A program made the translations under genes and the position numbers. From the NCBI GenBank assembly GCA_910577235.1, contig CAJTMX010000001.1, forward strand, positions 62,001 through 126,000: a stretch of 64,000 nucleotides of DNA. The letters are read 5' to 3'. The notes below the pieces were generated by a model that worked only from the letters and a program-made list of their open reading frames with translations, was not told the origin of the DNA and ran no database searches. The stretch's first letter is position 1; the number at the start of each line of letters is the position of its first letter. The DNA is from an uncultured Acetatifactor sp. (GTDB lineage Bacteria; Bacillota; Clostridia; Lachnospirales; Lachnospiraceae). This document shows, in pieces, positions 8,134 to 17,210 of the stretch.

Positions 8134-8207
8134 GTGCGTTTAGCTCAGCTGGATAGAGCGTTTGGCTACGGACCAAAAGGTCGGGGGTTCGAATCCTCTA
8201 ACGCACG
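8134..8207 (+). tRNA. tRNA-Arg (anticodon ACG)
   Basis: A full cloverleaf of 74 bases. The acceptor arms GTGCGTT (8134-8140) and AACGCAC (8200-8206) pair, the D-arm is GCTCAGCTGGATAGAGC, and the anticodon stem TTTGG/CCAAA encloses CTACGGA, with ACG at 8168-8170. The T-loop is TTCGAAT. No CCA is encoded. ACG (read as ICG after deamination by TadA) decodes CGU, CGC and CGA. It has its own promoter and terminator, so it is a single-tRNA transcription unit. Confidence 0.97.
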
Positions 8208-8217
8208 CTATTGTGAA

Positions 8218-8260
8218 GACGGCGGGAAAGCCTGTAAAATGGGCATTCCCGCCGTTTTTT
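8218..8260 (+). terminator. Rho-independent terminator after tRNA-Arg
   Basis: GGCGGGAA (8221-8228) pairs with TTCCCGCC (8246-8253), followed by GTTTTTT. It lies 14 bases after the tRNA. Confidence 0.9.
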
Positions 8261-8444
8261 GTCCTATCCCCGACGCCCGATTTCATTTGCCCGGGAAGAA
8301 TTGATTGATGGTTTTCCCATTCTGTGATATACTGCTAATATACATTTTAACTGTCTTTTCTACGAAAATTGCGTATCCATAGACAATGACATTGTGAATG
8401 GATAAAACCAAGAGATAAGGCGGGATATGATAGGAGAAATATAT

Positions 8445-8879
8445 ATGAATGTGGAATACAGTACGCGGAAAGATTTACCCTGTGAAGAGCTTTATCAGTT
8501 ATTCCTTGCGGTTGGCTGGGCTACAGAAGATACACCCCAGGACATAATCAATAATTTCAATATCGGTTTTGTCAATTCAACATTTGTTTTTTCCGCATGG
8601 ATTGACGGTAATTTAGTAGGGTGTGTAAGGGTTTTAAGTGATTTACATTTTCGGTCGATCATTTATGACTTGGCCGTTTTACCCGCATATCAATATAAAG
8701 GTATAGGCAAAGCTTTGGTACAAAGATGCATAAATGCCTGTGAAAGCTCAGAATGGCTGGTACAGACAGATAAGGCGAAAGGGTTTTATGAAAAAATAGG
8801 TTTTAAAGAAAATAATGATTATTTTCTCACAATTCCCTGCAAATGGTTTGATCACAGCTGTTCGGAGGAATCGCGGTAG
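8445..8879 (+). CDS. GNAT family N-acetyltransferase
   Basis: A 144-aa acetyl-CoA-dependent acetyltransferase. The CoA pyrophosphate-binding motif is seen in DLAVLPAYQYKGIGKALVQ, followed by the W-x-x-x-Q-T-x-KAKGFYEKIGF segment that ends the fold. The N-terminus FLAVGWATEDTP is like that of small GNATs. I chose the ATG at 8445 because TAGGAGA lies just upstream. The gene is richer in A+T than the flanking housekeeping genes, as are the next intergenic region and the P-loop gene at 9.4 kb, suggesting an acquired segment. The acetyl acceptor is unknown. Confidence 0.88.
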   Translation: MNVEYSTRKDLPCEELYQLFLAVGWATEDTPQDIINNFNIGFVNSTFVFSAWIDGNLVGCVRVLSDLHFRSIIYDLAVLPAYQYKGIGKALVQRCINACESSEWLVQTDKAKGFYEKIGFKENNDYFLTIPCKWFDHSCSEESR

Positions 8880-8903
8880 ACGCGCAGGTAGAGGTATCAT
8901 CAG

Positions 8904-9185
8904 ATGACAGAGTCGGAGCCCCAGAGATATTGCAGGAAATGCCTGACCCGGGATATGACCGGGCAGGAAGAGCATTTTAAGAATCTACAGGATTATATCG
9001 CGAACATAGAGCCGGATTTAAAGGCATCAGAGGAGCTCTATGAGGAAAGGCTGACAGTCTGCAAGGAGTGCGATCTGCTGTTTCAGGGCATGTGCCGTAG
9101 CTGCGGCTGCTATGTCGAACTGAGAGCCGCCATGAAGAAAAACGCCTGTCCGAGACATAAATGGGAGATTGCATTCGATACATAA
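8904..9185 (+). CDS. Small Cys-rich, probably zinc-binding protein, 93 aa
   Basis: The protein has four groups of cysteines: CRKC near residue 10, CKEC near 53, CRSCGC near 64-69, and a final C-P-R-H near 82. The spacing suggests one or two zinc ribbons or a Cys-rich knot. No signal peptide or membrane helix is seen. Small proteins with a similar late CKEC-x-x-L-x-x-GMCRSCGCYVE pattern are common in Clostridia, but I cannot name a function. It follows the acetyltransferase by 24 bases and probably shares its transcript. Confidence 0.7.
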   Translation: MTESEPQRYCRKCLTRDMTGQEEHFKNLQDYIANIEPDLKASEELYEERLTVCKECDLLFQGMCRSCGCYVELRAAMKKNACPRHKWEIAFDT

Positions 9186-9373
9186 AATTCTGAGAATAGT
9201 GAAAGTGTGGAAACGAAAGAAACGTTTCGACGGCACATGCCGGATAAATTGCTTTTCATTACTCCCCTTAGGAATTGTGTATCTACAGAAAATGAGGCAA
9301 TAGATATACATTGCGTGTGACAGTCTAACATATTAAAATATTTATATAATAAAGATTACATGAAAGTAAGCAT

Positions 9374-9961
9374 ATGAAAGATTTTATTTTTATTACGGGA
9401 GCAAGTGGTATAGGTAAAACTACTTTATCTAACGGCCTGCTTGAGCACTATCAAACAACATGTATAGAGCAGCATATGGTACCTGAATTTATTTCACGAG
9501 ATGGAAAGGAACCAATGACTGGAGAGCTTGAGGAGCTTACTTGTTGGGAAAATCAGGTGGCAATGCTTATGTGCTTTCATAGGCTTGGTTATAAATATAT
9601 AATTGCTTCTGATATTGATGATTTGAGAACTGCCGACATCCCTATTGTTTTTAAAGGGACTGATTTTATCACCATAAAACTCATAAGCAGTGATTTGCAT
9701 CAAATTCAAGAACAGATGAGAAACCGTCCTAATAATGGACTTATAGATTTTGAACTACAGAAAAAGATGAACGAAAAAAATATTAAGCGGAATCCTCTCA
9801 TAAACGAAGTAGAAATAGATGTTGCGGGTAAATCAATCAAAGAAGTACTTGAACAATCAATACATATTATTGAGACTACTCCTTCCTGCTTTGATTATGA
9901 GTACACAAAACCTCCAAAAGAAATGTTTTATTCATGGGTTTTTGCGAATGGATTAAGATAA
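9374..9961 (+). CDS. P-loop nucleotide kinase-like protein, 195 aa
   Basis: The N-terminus FIFITGASGIGKTTL holds a clear Walker A motif (GASGIGKT, about residues 8-15), and IPIVFKGTDFITIKLISSD continues a small-kinase fold, with R/N-rich QEQMRNRPNN possibly in a lid. I cannot assign the substrate; it looks like small nucleoside- or nucleotide-kinase P-loop proteins. The gene is strikingly A+T rich compared with the GH9 gene that starts 45 bases later, and its codon choice differs (many AAT, ATA, AAA). Together with the acetyltransferase upstream this suggests horizontal acquisition. The start has only a weak AAGTAAGCAT ribosome binding site. Confidence 0.72.
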   Translation: MKDFIFITGASGIGKTTLSNGLLEHYQTTCIEQHMVPEFISRDGKEPMTGELEELTCWENQVAMLMCFHRLGYKYIIASDIDDLRTADIPIVFKGTDFITIKLISSDLHQIQEQMRNRPNNGLIDFELQKKMNEKNIKRNPLINEVEIDVAGKSIKEVLEQSIHIIETTPSCFDYEYTKPPKEMFYSWVFANGLR

Positions 9962-10005
9962 ATTCCGGTTTGTTGTGGTGGATAAGTAGAATAGGAGATC
10001 AAATT

Positions 10006-11790
10006 ATGGCAATGATGGTAAATCAAGTGGGGTACGAGGCAATGGCTTGCCGCAAGAAAGCGGTGGTGAACCGCCCCGGCAGCTATGTGCTGAAAAACGC
10101 GGCGGGAGCGATTCTATGGCAGGGACAGACGGGGGTGGCGGTATCTGATCCCCTGTGCGGTGAAACTCTGTATCCGCTGGATTTTGGCAGTGTGCACACC
10201 CCCGGAAAATATTATCTGGAGAGCTTTGACGGTGACAAGAGTGATACTTTCACGATAGACAGGGATGTTCTGGAGGGAGTACATAACGCTATGATAAAGG
10301 CCTTGTATTTTCAGCGCTGTGGATGCGCTCTGGAAGAAAAATACGCGGGTCCCTATATTCATGCGGCCTGCCATACGGAAGACAGTGAGGTATACGGAGA
10401 GCCGGGGCATATGATCAAAGCCCAGGGCGGTTGGCATGACGCGGGAGATTACGGGCGATATATCACGCCGGCAGCAGTGACCATCGGTCATTTGCTGTAT
10501 GCCTACTGGCTGAATACCATGGCTTTTAAAGAGCAGCTGAGCATCCCTGAGAGCGGAAACGGCATGCCGGATGTGCTGAACGAGTGCCGGTACGAGTTGG
10601 AATGGATGCTGAAGATGCAGCGGGAGGACGGCGGTGTGTATCACAAGCTGACAGCCTGGAGTCATGCGGATTTTGTTATGCCCGAGGAGGACAAGGATAC
10701 TTTTTACGCCTATTCGATCTCCTCTCTGGCAACGGCGGATTTCTGTGCCTGTATGGCGTTGGCGGCCAGAGTATACAGAGGGTCATCCGCATCCGGAATG
10801 GGGGAAAAAGAGTTTTCGTTGCGGCTGGAGTCGGCGGCAAGACGGGCTTGGAAGTGGCTGACGGAGAACCCGGAGCCGCTGTTGTTTACCAACCCCGAGG
10901 GCAGCAATACCGGAGAATACGGAGATGGAGCAGACGCGGACGAGCGTCTGTGGGCAGCAGCGGAGATGATGACTCTGGCCGCTTGGCTGCAAGAGGATGC
11001 CCGGGAGTATGTGGAAGAACTGCGCCGGATTCTGGACACCGGCCTTGCCGTGACGGACTTTGGCTGGACGGATGTAGCAGGATTTGCGGCCATGGCGGTC
11101 TTGACGGATTTCGGTGCCGCAAAGGCAGCGGGAGAGGAAACCGTACAGAGATTCAGAACGGCAGTGCTGGCGGAGGCGGACCGTTTGGCGGCGCTGGGAG
11201 AGCGCAATGCGTTCGGCATGGCTATGGGAGCCGAAGATTTCTGCTGGGGCAGCAATATGGTGGTCACAAACAGAGGCATCCTGCTGGCTCTGGCATGTAG
11301 AGTGCTGGAGATGGGGGGACGGGAGGCGGATCGCCCGCAGACGGAGACTCACCAAACAGGTATAGTTCAGCCATCGGACGAGACGGCGGGGATGCTGCCC
11401 GGGGATAGCGAGACGGCGCGGCGCATTGCCCGCTATGAAGAGGTGATGCAGGCCCAGGTCGATTATCTGCTGGGTAAAAACATCACCGGATACAGTTTTG
11501 TGACCGGTTTTGGGGAACATGCTTATCGTCATCCGCATCTGCGCACCACGGCGGCGGACGGCATCGACGATCCCATGGCAGGCTGGGTGTCCGGCGGTCC
11601 CAACGGCAAGCCGGGAGATGAATTGGCGATCAAGATGATACCCGCGGGTACACCGCCCATGAAATGTTATTTGGATCGGGAGGAATGCTATTCGCTGAAC
11701 GAAATGACTATCTACTGGAACTCCTCGGCGGTGTTTGTGACGGGATATCTGCGTCAGAAAGCGTGGGAAAAGGAGAAGGAGCAGGCATGA
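10006..11790 (+). CDS. Glycoside hydrolase family 9 enzyme (cellulase/beta-glucanase type)
   Basis: A 594-aa inverting glycosidase acting on beta-1,4-linked glucans or related oligosaccharides. Residues 1-80 are the immunoglobulin-like CelD-N domain (VNQVGYEAMACRKKAVV). The (alpha/alpha)6 barrel has GGWHDAGDYGRY at 141-152, with the conserved catalytic Asp pair D145 and D148, and SLNEMTIYWNSS near the end, with the acid Glu566. There is no signal peptide, so it probably acts on imported oligosaccharides inside the cell. The ATG at 10006 follows AGGAGA. It overlaps a small gene by four bases and is followed by a GH43 gene. Confidence 0.93.
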   Translation: MAMMVNQVGYEAMACRKKAVVNRPGSYVLKNAAGAILWQGQTGVAVSDPLCGETLYPLDFGSVHTPGKYYLESFDGDKSDTFTIDRDVLEGVHNAMIKALYFQRCGCALEEKYAGPYIHAACHTEDSEVYGEPGHMIKAQGGWHDAGDYGRYITPAAVTIGHLLYAYWLNTMAFKEQLSIPESGNGMPDVLNECRYELEWMLKMQREDGGVYHKLTAWSHADFVMPEEDKDTFYAYSISSLATADFCACMALAARVYRGSSASGMGEKEFSLRLESAARRAWKWLTENPEPLLFTNPEGSNTGEYGDGADADERLWAAAEMMTLAAWLQEDAREYVEELRRILDTGLAVTDFGWTDVAGFAAMAVLTDFGAAKAAGEETVQRFRTAVLAEADRLAALGERNAFGMAMGAEDFCWGSNMVVTNRGILLALACRVLEMGGREADRPQTETHQTGIVQPSDETAGMLPGDSETARRIARYEEVMQAQVDYLLGKNITGYSFVTGFGEHAYRHPHLRTTAADGIDDPMAGWVSGGPNGKPGDELAIKMIPAGTPPMKCYLDREECYSLNEMTIYWNSSAVFVTGYLRQKAWEKEKEQA

Positions 11791-11963
11791 ACACTTTTCA
11801 GTATCAAGTGGTGAGTATAGACGGCGATTACGCGCATCTGAAACGGATCGATCAGGAATCGGAGGAGCTAAAGCTGGTGGCCAGGGCGCTGTTGCCGCCG
11901 GAGATCACGGAGGGAACAAAGCTCCTGTATGAGTGGATGCAGTACAGTGTTTTGCCTGATTGA
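11787..11963 (+). CDS. Small DUF3006-like protein, 58 aa
   Basis: The start overlaps the GH9 stop (ATGA), a sign of translational coupling. The pattern VVSIDGDYAHLKRIDQ-x(6)-LVARALLPPEITEGTKLLYE resembles DUF3006 proteins, short beta-barrels of unknown role with a D-G-x-Y-A-x-L strand and an LLP-x-E-x-x-EG turn. No membrane segment or catalytic residue is seen. Its place between two glycosidases is probably positional only. Confidence 0.65.
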   Translation: MNTFQYQVVSIDGDYAHLKRIDQESEELKLVARALLPPEITEGTKLLYEWMQYSVLPD

Positions 11964-12087
11964 AAACATATGTGAATACCGGATTCCGGTCTGCCTCATG
12001 AACCGGCTGTATATGATATTGAAACCTCAGCTGTGAGAGGTGTTTTGAGACATGGAAGTTTTAAGGAATATATTAAAGGAGAAAAGT

Positions 12088-13632
12088 ATGAGTGAGAGAA
12101 GAACATATCACAATCCGGTACAGAGGGGCTTTTTCCCGGACCCGTCGGTAATACGGGTGGGGGATGACTACTATATGGTCAACTCCAGTTTCCAGTATTT
12201 TCCTGCCATTCCCATATCCCATTCCAGGGATATGGTGCACTGGCATATCATCGGTCATGCCATCAGCAACCCCCAGTGGCTGGACATCAGCGATATCAGG
12301 GACTCCCATGGAATCTGGGCGCCGGATATCTCCTATGTGGACGGAAAGTTCTATGTCTTTGCCACGCTGCGGCTGAACGCGGACGGCAAGCGGGACAACA
12401 ATGTGATGCGCAGACAGCTGGTGATGGTGTCCGACAGGCCGGAGGGGCCTTACAGCAAGCCTGTATGCCTGGAAGTGGATAATATAGATCCCTCCCATTT
12501 TGTGGACGAGGATGGCAGCAGGTACATGATCATTGCCAAGGCGGCCCAGGCCGTACCCCTCAGCGGGGACAGCCTGCAGGTGGCCGGGGAGATGAAGACT
12601 GCCTGGGACGGCACCGGAGAGCGCTGTTCCGAGGGTCCCCATCTGCTGAAAAAAGACGGCTATTATTATGCAATGGTGGCGGAGGGCGGCACAGGTTACG
12701 GGCACGGTATCAACATGGCCCGCAGCAAAAATATGTACGGCCCTTATGAGAACTCGCCCTACAATCCGGTGATGCGGCAGACAGATCCGCAGGCTCCCAT
12801 CCAGCGGGCGGGGCATGGCAAGCTGGTGCAGGATCAGAACGGGCAGTGGTGGTGTTATTATCTCTGCGGCAGGCCCAACCAGGGGCGCTATACCACAGTG
12901 GGAAGAGAGTCGGCCCTAGACCCTGTACAGTGGACGCAGGACGGCTGGCTGACCGTCAACGGCGGCAAAGGCCCCAGCCTGGAGCAGACCGTGCCGGATC
13001 TGCCGGAGTGTGTTTTTGAGAGGAATCTGTTTGACGACTTCAATGAGGAAAAGCTGAACTTGGAGTGGGAGTTTGTGCGCAACCCGGACAACGGCTCCTG
13101 GTCTTTGACGGAGAGGCCGGGATATTTCCGTATCTGGACCCGGGACGGACAGCTTAATGAGATCCGCTCCAAGAACACGCTGCTTCGCCGGGAGCAGGAG
13201 CTGTCTTATACGGCGGAGACGAAATTGGAATATTATCCCGATCATGACGGGGAACAGGCGGGGCTGACCTGCTACTACAGCACTGCCACCTATGCGCGGT
13301 GCAGTCTGTGCTGGGAGGGAGGCCGAAAACTACAGCTGGTGATCAACCGAAACCACGGAGAGGAGTTGGCGGCGGAGGTCACGGACATAAAGGAGGCTCC
13401 GGTCTATCTGAAAGTAGTGGTGGAAAAACTGACCCGCAGCTTTTATTATAGCTATGACGGAGAAAACTGGCAGAGTCTGGGCGTGCTTGACAACTGCATC
13501 TACCTCTGCGACGAGGGTGTACCCGACGATCCCAAACGCCATACCGGTACTCTGGTGGGCATCTATGCCAATAACGGTGGCTGCGGTTGCCGCAAGAGCG
13601 CGGATTTTGATTATTTTAAGTATGAGGATTAA
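12088..13632 (+). CDS. Glycoside hydrolase family 43 enzyme (beta-xylosidase/arabinofuranosidase type)
   Basis: A 514-aa enzyme with a five-bladed propeller. The three catalytic residues are visible: base D18 in FFPDPSV, pKa-tuning D134 in NIDPSHF, and acid E182 in CSEGPHLLKK. Residues from about 310 on form the concanavalin-like C-terminal domain of GH43 xylosidases. No signal peptide is present, so it should cleave short xylo- or arabino-oligosaccharides in the cytosol. AAAGGAGAAAAGT sets the start at 12088. With the GH9 gene it forms a small plant-polysaccharide oligomer unit; no sugar transporter is adjacent. Confidence 0.92.
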   Translation: MSERRTYHNPVQRGFFPDPSVIRVGDDYYMVNSSFQYFPAIPISHSRDMVHWHIIGHAISNPQWLDISDIRDSHGIWAPDISYVDGKFYVFATLRLNADGKRDNNVMRRQLVMVSDRPEGPYSKPVCLEVDNIDPSHFVDEDGSRYMIIAKAAQAVPLSGDSLQVAGEMKTAWDGTGERCSEGPHLLKKDGYYYAMVAEGGTGYGHGINMARSKNMYGPYENSPYNPVMRQTDPQAPIQRAGHGKLVQDQNGQWWCYYLCGRPNQGRYTTVGRESALDPVQWTQDGWLTVNGGKGPSLEQTVPDLPECVFERNLFDDFNEEKLNLEWEFVRNPDNGSWSLTERPGYFRIWTRDGQLNEIRSKNTLLRREQELSYTAETKLEYYPDHDGEQAGLTCYYSTATYARCSLCWEGGRKLQLVINRNHGEELAAEVTDIKEAPVYLKVVVEKLTRSFYYSYDGENWQSLGVLDNCIYLCDEGVPDDPKRHTGTLVGIYANNGGCGCRKSADFDYFKYED

Positions 13633-13686
13633 AAACTTCTTTCAATATCTGCTCCAAATAAGCGTGGTATTATGAATAGATATGAC

Positions 13687-13729
13687 AAAGGCTTTGAAGA
13701 CTGTCAACGAATAGTCCTCAAAGCCTTTT
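13687..13729. terminator. Bidirectional terminator between GH43 gene and bipA
   Basis: AAAGGCTTTGA (13687-13697) pairs with TCAAAGCCTTT (13718-13728), with T on one side and A on the other. It separates two convergent genes. Confidence 0.85.
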
Positions 13730-13755
13730 CTCTAGCCTGAATAAGCGCAGATGCG

Positions 13756-15588
13756 TTATTTTTTTATATTCGCCCTTTTGCGCAGCGTGGGGTCAAGTAT
13801 CTTCTTGCGTATCCGCAGCTTGGTAGGAGTGATCTCCAGCAGTTCGTCGGTGTCGATAAAGTCCAGCGCCTGTTCCAGACTCATGATCTTGGGCGGAGTC
13901 AAACGCAGGGCCTCGTCTGCGCTGGAGGAGCGGGTGTTGGTGAGCTGTTTTTTCTTGCACACATTGATCTCGATATCCTCATTTTTCCCGGTCTGGCCCA
14001 CCACCATGCCGCTGTATACTTTTTCGCCCGGCCCGATGAACAGGATACCTCTCTCCTGGGCATTGAACAGGCCGTAGGTGATGGATTCCCCGGCCTCAAA
14101 GGCGATCAGGGAACCCTGCTTACGGTAGGCGATATCTCCCTTGTAGGGGCCGTAGCCGTCAAACACGGTGTTCAGGATGCCGTTGCCCTTGGTGTCGGTC
14201 ATGAATTCTCCACGGTAGCCGATGAGTCCTCTGGAGGGGATGGAGAATTCCAGCCGGGTGTAAGTGCCGCCGGTGATGGACCCCATGTTCCGCAGCTCGC
14301 CCTTTCTCTGCCCCAGCTTTTCGATGACGGCTCCCGCGAACTCGTTGGGCACGTCAATATAAGCCAGCTCCATGGGCTCCAGTCTGTGTCCGGCCTCATC
14401 GGTCTTGTACAGTACTTCCGCCTTGCTGACGGCAAACTCAAAGCCCTCCCGGCGCATGTTTTCGATCAGTACGGACAGATGCAGCTCTCCTCTGCCGGAT
14501 ACCTTGAAGGCGTCTGTGGAATCCGTCTCCTCCACCCGCAGGGATACATCGGTGTTCAGCTCACGGAACAGCCTGTCCCGGATATGGCGGCTGGTCACGA
14601 ATTTGCCCTCCAGACCCGCAAGAGGGGAATCGTTTACCATAAAATGCATGGCGATGGTAGGCTCGCTGATCTTCTGAAAAGGAATGGGCGCTATGGCCTC
14701 GGGAGAGCAGAGGGTGTCTCCGATGTGGATGTCGGCTATGCCTGAGATGGCTACAATGGAGCCGATGCCTGCCTCTTTTACCTCCACTTTATTCAGGCCG
14801 TCAAACTCGTACAGCTTGCTGACTTTGACCTTGCTCTGCTTGTCCGGCTCGTGGTGGTTGACGATCATCACCTCCTGATTGACTCGGATCACGCCGTTGT
14901 CCACTTTGCCCACGCCTATGCGGCCCACATACTCATTGTAGTCGATGGTGCTGATCAGCGCCTGGGTTCCGGCGTCCGGGTCTCCCTCGGGAGCGGGAAT
15001 ATAGTCAAGAATGGTCTCAAACAGCGGGATCATGTCCGTGCCCGGGTGCTCCGCATCCAGAGAGGCAATGCCGGACTTGGCGGAGGCGAACACGAAAGGG
15101 CAGTCCAACTGGGCGTCGTCTGCGTCCAGCTCCAGAAACAGTTCCAACACCTCGTCTATGACTTCATTCGGACGGGCCTCGGGCCTGTCGATCTTGTTGA
15201 TGCAGACGATGACGGGCAGCTTCAACTCCAACGCCTTGCGCAGTACGAACTTGGTCTGGGGCATGGCTCCCTCAAAGGCATCCACCACCAGGATCACGCC
15301 GTTTACCATCTTCAGAACACGCTCCACCTCGCCGCCGAAGTCTGCGTGGCCCGGGGTGTCGATAATGTTGATCTTGGTGTCTTTATAAGTGACGGCGGTG
15401 TTTTTGGACAGTATGGTGATGCCCCGTTCCCGCTCGATGTCATTGGAGTCCATGACTCTCTCGGCCACTTCCTGATTCGCCCTAAATACGCCGCTCTGCT
15501 TGAGCAGTTCGTCCACCAAAGTGGTCTTGCCGTGGTCTACATGGGCGATGATGGCTACATTTCTAATATCTTCTCTTTTTTGTCTCAT
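13756..15588 (-). CDS. typA: Ribosome-associated GTPase TypA/BipA
   Basis: A translational GTPase of 610 aa, the usual length, that binds the 70S ribosome and aids 50S assembly and stress adaptation. The G1 motif AHVDHGKTTL is near residue 15, RERGITI and DTPGHADFGGEV give G2/G3, and NKIDRPEARP is the G4 motif. The BipA-specific C-terminal domain holds FIGPGEKVYSGMVVG and LRLTPPKIMSLEQAL. I chose the start at 15588, where an AGGAAAC site lies just upstream and REDIRNVAIIAHVDHG begins as in the family; a Met five codons earlier is possible. Confidence 0.97.
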   Translation of the reverse strand: MRQKREDIRNVAIIAHVDHGKTTLVDELLKQSGVFRANQEVAERVMDSNDIERERGITILSKNTAVTYKDTKINIIDTPGHADFGGEVERVLKMVNGVILVVDAFEGAMPQTKFVLRKALELKLPVIVCINKIDRPEARPNEVIDEVLELFLELDADDAQLDCPFVFASAKSGIASLDAEHPGTDMIPLFETILDYIPAPEGDPDAGTQALISTIDYNEYVGRIGVGKVDNGVIRVNQEVMIVNHHEPDKQSKVKVSKLYEFDGLNKVEVKEAGIGSIVAISGIADIHIGDTLCSPEAIAPIPFQKISEPTIAMHFMVNDSPLAGLEGKFVTSRHIRDRLFRELNTDVSLRVEETDSTDAFKVSGRGELHLSVLIENMRREGFEFAVSKAEVLYKTDEAGHRLEPMELAYIDVPNEFAGAVIEKLGQRKGELRNMGSITGGTYTRLEFSIPSRGLIGYRGEFMTDTKGNGILNTVFDGYGPYKGDIAYRKQGSLIAFEAGESITYGLFNAQERGILFIGPGEKVYSGMVVGQTGKNEDIEINVCKKKQLTNTRSSSADEALRLTPPKIMSLEQALDFIDTDELLEITPTKLRIRKKILDPTLRKRANIKK

Positions 15589-15836
15589 ATATAGTTTCCT
15601 CATTTCCTCGCATATCCCGATATGCCCCCAAGACATATACGCATGCTGATCTGACCTTTAATATTTCTCAAACCGTTACAGTATATCACTAATTGTTTGG
15701 AGGCGCAATAAAATATTGTCGAAATTTTTTGGTGAAAATTACTTCTCAAACAATGCAAAATGCGGTATAAATATATTACATTACAGGCGAGTTTGTGCCG
15801 GAAAAATTCTTAATGTGTAAGAAGGGAGAACAAAGA

Positions 15837-16484
15837 ATGACAGATAAGGTTATTGAAAACAATCAGGTGACCATAATGGGGGAGATCATCAGTGATTTCG
15901 CCTACAGCCATGAGATCTTTGGGGAAGGATTCTACATGGTTGATGTGAAGGTACAGAGGCTTAGCGAGAGCTTTGACATCATTCCGCTTATGGTTTCGGA
16001 GAGGCTCATCGATGTAAACGCGGATTATAAGGGGAAAAATATCTGCGTAAACGGCCAGTTCCGCTCCTACAATCGTCATGAGGAGCGCAAAAACCGTCTT
16101 GTTTTGTCAGTTTTTGCCAGAGAGATCGACTTTGTGGAGGAGATCGAGGAGAGCTCCAAGACCAATCAGATCTATCTGGATGGTTATATTTGCAAGGAAC
16201 CTATTTACCGCAAGACTCCTTTGGGGAGGGAGATAGCCGACGTGTTGCTGGCCGTGAACCGTCCCTATGGCAAGTCGGACTATATTCCCTGTATCTGTTG
16301 GGGAAGGAATGCCCGCTATGCCAGCAGTTTTCACGTGGGTGAGCGCTGTTCCATATGGGGACGCATACAGAGCCGTGAATATATGAAAAAACTGGACGAG
16401 GAGCATGCGGAAAAGAGAGTGGCCTTCGAGGTATCGGTCAGCAAGATGGAACTTGTGGAGGCGGAGGAAGAACAGCCGGTGTAG
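15837..16484 (+). CDS. Single-stranded DNA-binding protein-like, two OB folds
   Basis: The 215-aa protein has two consecutive OB-fold segments. The first starts with NNQVTIMGEIISDFAYSHE and runs to VFAREIDFVEE; the second starts with NQIYLDGYICKEPIYRKTPLGREIADVLLAVNR (in pieces) and contains DYIPCICWGRNARYASSF and GERCSIWGRIQSREY, which are typical SSB beta-strands. There is no acidic Gly/Pro-rich SSB tail with DDDIPF. It is not the replication SSB, more likely an accessory version common in Lachnospiraceae. AAGGGAGAA sets the start at 15837. Confidence 0.85.
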   Translation: MTDKVIENNQVTIMGEIISDFAYSHEIFGEGFYMVDVKVQRLSESFDIIPLMVSERLIDVNADYKGKNICVNGQFRSYNRHEERKNRLVLSVFAREIDFVEEIEESSKTNQIYLDGYICKEPIYRKTPLGREIADVLLAVNRPYGKSDYIPCICWGRNARYASSFHVGERCSIWGRIQSREYMKKLDEEHAEKRVAFEVSVSKMELVEAEEEQPV

Positions 16485-16501
16485 CTTTTTTGAACATAAC
16501 G

Positions 16502-16530
16502 TTGCCAAGTGTGGTGAGATATGGTAAAAT
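16502..16530 (+). promoter_or_regulatory. Probable promoter ahead of the adenosyltransferase gene
   Basis: TTGCCA (16502-16507), a 17-base gap and TAAAAT (16525-16530), preceded by TGG. No cobalamin riboswitch was recognised in the 145-base leader. Confidence 0.6.
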
Positions 16531-16675
16531 AAGTAAGGATACGTGCTAAATCGCACAGAATGACGGATCGATGATTAAAACCCGTGAGATCATAGTTTTC
16601 CGCTGGTAGGGATACCGGCAGACCGGGTTGAAGATCAGTGTTGCGGACCGGTCCGCGACATAGATGGAGACTGAC

Positions 16676-17173
16676 ATGAACAGAGGAAACATATACATAT
16701 ACACAGGTGACGGCAGAGGCAAATCTCCGGCCGCGTGGGGCAGAGCCATGCAGGCGGCGGCGGAGGGCAGATCGGTGGTTATCATACAGTTTTTGAAGGG
16801 GAAAGGGATTGCGGACAGTGCCTTTGTCCGCCGGATGGAGCCGGAGATACGGCTTTTTCATTTTGAGAAGTCGGACGAGAACTATATGGAGCTGTCAGAG
16901 GACAAAAAGAAAGAGGAGTGCGTTAATATCCGCAACGGTCTGGGCTATGCCAAGAAGGTACTGTCCGTGGCGGAATGTGACCTGCTGATCCTGGACGAAG
17001 TGCTGGGACTGGTTGAGAAAGAGATCATCACCGTGGATGATCTGAAGGAACTGTTGGAGAGCCGCCGGGAGACGGATGTGATAATGACAGGCAGCAGCAT
17101 GAGTGATGAGATCTGTGTTCTGGCGGATGAGGTTTCCAAGATAGAGACTGTAAAATTCAAGGTGTGGAACTAA
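16676..17173 (+). CDS. CobO/BtuR-type corrinoid adenosyltransferase
   Basis: A 165-aa P-loop protein of the CobA/CobO/BtuR family, which transfers the adenosyl group of ATP to cob(I)alamin or cob(I)yrinic acid diamide. The N-terminal strand YIYTGDGRGKS (GDGRGKS at 11-17) is the inverted P-loop, LLILDEVLG is the Walker B-like strand, and DVIMTGSS ends the core. The normal GNGKGKT is GDGRGKS here, and the usual RGWG-like segment is short. GGAGA at 16666 sets the start at 16676. It stands alone, away from any cobalamin synthesis genes, and could also be a relative with another role. Confidence 0.8.
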   Translation: MNRGNIYIYTGDGRGKSPAAWGRAMQAAAEGRSVVIIQFLKGKGIADSAFVRRMEPEIRLFHFEKSDENYMELSEDKKKEECVNIRNGLGYAKKVLSVAECDLLILDEVLGLVEKEIITVDDLKELLESRRETDVIMTGSSMSDEICVLADEVSKIETVKFKVWN

Positions 17174-17177
17174 ATCA

Positions 17178-17206
17178 TTGACAAAGCCATACGTCAATGC
17201 TATGAT
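17178..17206 (+). promoter_or_regulatory. Promoter of the dapA-dapB unit
   Basis: TTGACA (17178-17183), exactly 17 bases, then TATGAT (17201-17206). It is followed directly by the lysine riboswitch. Confidence 0.9.
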
Positions 17207-17210
17207 ATTA

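Noticed and set aside
10783..11538. 251-codon minus-strand frame within the GH9 gene
   Set aside because: The GH9 catalytic motifs on the plus strand explain the region.
14851..15594. 247-codon plus-strand frame within typA
   Set aside because: The minus strand encodes an unmistakable GTPase here.
16531..16675. Cobalamin riboswitch ahead of the adenosyltransferase gene
   Set aside because: The B12 box was not found in the leader.
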